Positions 42,333 through 42,580 of a stretch of 42,580 bases of DNA are shown here, in pieces. The first letter of the stretch is position 1. Each line of letters begins with the position of its first letter. The notes below the pieces were generated by a model. The model was not told the origin of the DNA and did no database searches. It was given only the letters and a program-made list of their open reading frames with translations. The DNA comes from Treponema sp. (lineage in GTDB: Bacteria; Spirochaetota; Spirochaetia; Treponematales; Treponemataceae), in assembly GCA_017446265.1 (NCBI GenBank), contig JAFSRD010000003.1, positions 1 to 42,580 on the forward strand, read 5' to 3'. The translations under genes and the position numbers were made by a program.

Positions 42333-42361
42333 ATTCTACTACATATTTTTTTATCTGTCAA
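42333..42361 (-). promoter_or_regulatory. Promoter of the ABC-importer operon
   Basis: Minus strand: perfect TTGACA (42361-42356), 17-nt spacer, TAGAAT (42338-42333). Transcription should start near 42326, leaving a leader of about 75 nt. No clear Fur-like 19-bp repeat was found in it by eye. Confidence 0.8.
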
Positions 42362-42379
42362 ATCTGCATAATTTTATAG

Positions 42380-42580
42380 TTACAAATGCAGCAGCGCTTT
42401 TGTGATGCTGAAGTAAATTATCAATCCTGTTATGTCTACAATCGTGGTGAGCGCAGGACTTGCGACAAGCGCAGGGTCAAATTTAAACAGTGCGGAAACA
42501 AGCGGAAGCACAGCGCCTATAATGGTTGCAGAAACTACTTGAGCGGCCAGCGCGACCGCAATCGCAAGCCCTATTTGTTG
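42380..42580 (-). CDS. mgtE: MgtE-family magnesium transporter, C-terminal part (partial)
   Basis: The gene enters from beyond the right edge; 66 codons plus TAA are visible. They read QQIGLAIAVALAAQVVSATI, continuing to FKFDPALVASPALTTIVDIT and GLIIYFSITKALL: two membrane segments with the conserved MgtE transport-domain residues around DPA..SPALTT..D..G..IYF, where the acidic residue lines the magnesium pore. It is a probable channel-like Mg2+ importer of the inner membrane. The N-terminal gating domains (MgtE-N and CBS) would lie outside the window. The stop is 18 bp from the -35 box of the ABC-importer promoter. Confidence 0.8.
   Translation of the reverse strand, partial: QQIGLAIAVALAAQVVSATIIGAVLPLVSALFKFDPALVASPALTTIVDITGLIIYFSITKALLHL

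Overview
The window looks like a chromosomal segment of a host-associated treponeme (Spirochaetota, genus Treponema or a close relative). This is inferred from the gene content: a giant spirochaete-type coiled-coil protein, a fused IspD-IspF enzyme, a CarD protein with a histone-like tail, many lipoproteins with loose spirochaetal lipoboxes, FGE/C-type-lectin-fold surface proteins, and an atypical EF-G. Most genes are intact housekeeping genes. Accessory signal is concentrated at 23.5-26.9 kb and in small dispersed repeats.

Layout. 1-6.1 kb (+): the 3' end of a probable CoA-dehydratase activase, an exported protein of unknown function, an EF-G paralogue, O-acetylhomoserine sulfhydrylase and a HAD phosphatase. 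6.2-10.6 kb (+): a 1488-residue coiled-coil protein with an N-terminal membrane anchor and a C-terminal helix-turn-helix. 10.6-10.9 kb: a 286-bp repeat element with 13-bp terminal inverted repeats; a 70-bp relative lies between nrdA and nrdB. 11-13.2 kb (-): carD then ispDF. 13.4-16.9 kb (+): a lipoprotein and a DEAD-box helicase. 16.9-19.7 kb (-): a fused receiver/ATPase/cyclic-nucleotide sensor protein and an NFACT (Rqc2/RqcH-like) protein. 19.8-21.6 kb (+): a stand-alone acetolactate synthase. 21.7-26.3 kb (-): glycerate kinase, adenylate kinase and two FGE-fold proteins. 26.9-30.6 kb (+): class Ia ribonucleotide reductase nrdA-nrdB. 30.7-34.0 kb (-): an ABC-F ATPase and an SH3-like lipoprotein. 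34.1-38.1 kb (+): clpS-clpA-aat, a complete N-degron module, then a small ACT-domain protein. 38.1-42.3 kb (-): an ABC importer of the ferric-iron type, followed by the 3' end of mgtE.

Most interesting locus. The lipoprotein gene at 25082-26281 (minus strand) ends in a C-type-lectin-fold tail with the hallmarks of a diversity-generating-retroelement (DGR) variable region. Eleven clustered surface-type codons (Gly/Tyr/Arg/Asn/Phe) all end in C, as expected if AAC codons in a template repeat had been randomised at adenines. The stop codon is followed, 10 bp on, by a perfect 13-bp GC-rich hairpin with a 4-nt loop and no U-tract, an arrangement known from DGR targets. No reverse transcriptase or template repeat is visible here, so if real this is a remote target acted on in trans. 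The neighbouring FGE-fold gene lacks these marks.

Regulation visible in sequence. Near-consensus -35/-10 pairs precede fusA, the 13.4-kb lipoprotein, nrdA and the ABC-importer operon. In four genes (carD, the sensor fusion, clpS and the ACT gene) the -10 box ends only 6-8 nt before the ATG and there is no Shine-Dalgarno sequence, which predicts leaderless mRNAs. An internal terminator follows the solute-binding-protein gene of the ABC operon. No tRNA, rRNA, CRISPR array or complete insertion sequence was seen.
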